A stretch of 64,000 bases of DNA from contig JAJEKV010000011.1 in assembly GCA_021234155.1 (NCBI GenBank), positions 10,209,712 through 10,273,711 on the forward strand, written 5' to 3'. A program made the position numbers and the translations under genes. The notes beneath the pieces are model-generated. The model worked only from the letters and a program-made list of their open reading frames with translations. It had not been told where the DNA came from and made no database searches. The first letter of the stretch is position 1, and every line of letters starts with the position of its first letter. The DNA is from Isoetes taiwanensis. Its lineage: Eukaryota; Streptophyta; Lycopodiopsida; Isoetales; Isoetaceae. Positions 63,480 through 64,000 of the stretch are shown here, piece after piece.

Positions 63480-64000
63480 GGGTTCAAAGAGAATAAGGTA
63501 CTGCTGAGAGAAGAGGAAGCGCCGATGAGACGTGGATGCAGAAACGCGCCTGAAATAGCGAACTCCCAACCCAAAACGGGCATGCACCGCCCGCATGCAT
63601 GCATGACATGCATGCTCGTCCCATTCTAGAATGGCGATCCGATGTCTCGGATCGATGCGATTCTAGAATGGGACTCGCAAGAAACCAACAAAGCGCCCGA
63701 CTACCAGAGAACTTCCTTACAAACTAGGATCAAGGACGAGGTCACAGGACGAGGCCAAAGGCCAGTAAAGGATAGCAAGAAAGATACGCCAAATTGGCTA
63801 AACCAGGCAGGAAGAAGCCCCTCCCCTGCCTGGAAACAATTCAAAGAGAATAAGGTACTGCTGAGAGAAGAGGAAGCGCCGATGAGACGTGGATGCAGAA
63901 ACGCGCCTGAAATAGCGAACTCCCAACCCAAAACGGGCATGCACCGCCCGCATGCATGCATGACATGCATGCTCGTCCCATTCTAGAATGGCGATCCGAT
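63480..64000. repeat. Near-perfect 358-bp-spaced duplication ending at the window edge
   Basis: About 160 bp starting TTCAAAGAGAATAAGG (63483) and ending GAATGGCGATCCGAT (63642) recur at 63839-64000 with no difference seen. The second unit is framed by the same TTCTAGAATGGGAC ends (63662, about 63986). Between units, TCCGATGTCTCGGATCG forms an inverted junction. Confidence 0.9.

Larger units (their letters stand above)
62973..63636. mobile_element. TIR element (TTCTAGAATGGGAC) carrying a LINE fragment
   Basis: The left end TTCTAGAATGGGACTCGC (62973) is inverted at the right as GCTCGTCCCATTCTAGAA (ending about 63633). Inside, after AACCAACAAAGCGCC, other DNA is inserted, including the LINE 3' fragment at 63174-63252. 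No transposase. A shorter copy follows immediately. Confidence 0.5.

Overview
The window is nuclear DNA from a land plant. It has intron-bearing genes with GT-AG splice sites, long AT-rich intergenic tracts, large nested LTR retrotransposons, many pseudogene fragments and two organellar-type pentatricopeptide-repeat (PPR) genes. The wording of the PPR repeats, the LINE type and the repeat content look more like a fern or other seed-free vascular plant than an angiosperm. That is an inference from family knowledge, not proven here.

Only three loci look like intact host genes. A five-exon gene at 13351-15155 encodes a seven-membrane-span PER1/PGAP3 GPI-lipid remodelling protein. Two intronless minus-strand genes encode a PLS-type PPR protein (16645-18126, ends inside its E motif) and a 17-repeat P-type PPR protein (21953-24403). 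The rest is mobile DNA and relics. 1-2.1 kb: two divergently oriented decayed element ORFs whose in-frame stops before the microsatellite are all TAG. About 3.98 kb: a Helitron-type 3' end. 7.98-8.95 kb: a broken SWIM zinc-finger gene. 10.69-12.40 kb: a TIR element carrying 13 copies of a 20-bp palindrome around a 174-codon ORF. 18.5, 30-31, 62.2 and 63.2 kb: 3' ends of one LINE family with a conserved hairpin and, in several copies, (TTCTA)n tails. 26.8-28.4 kb: PHO1-like and NAC fragments joined together. 32.1-33.0 kb: a PPR relic beside a TRIM. 34.4-35.2 kb: a poly(A) retroposon with a 16-bp target duplication. 36.5-38.1 kb: a tandem repeat and a LINE endonuclease relic.

From 38.1 to 51.6 kb a pseudogene for a beta-class amino-methyltransferase-like protein is split by a Ty1/copia element (TSD TAATG). 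That copia element is split in turn by a Ty3/gypsy element (TSD ATTGG). Both insertions have clear LTRs and exact 5-bp duplications. The gypsy element has an exact inverted copy of its tRNA primer binding site at the place where a polypurine tract is expected. From 52 to 64 kb there are dispersed and tandem repeats, an RFC1-like BRCT pseudogene, an unidentified exon, LINE 3' ends and a duplicated TIR unit at the right edge.

The genes do not form an operon or pathway. The window is best read as three host genes in a repeat-rich landscape. The strongest candidates for undescribed biology are the palindrome-array element, the gypsy element with the second, inverted primer site, and the LINE 3'-end hairpin family.
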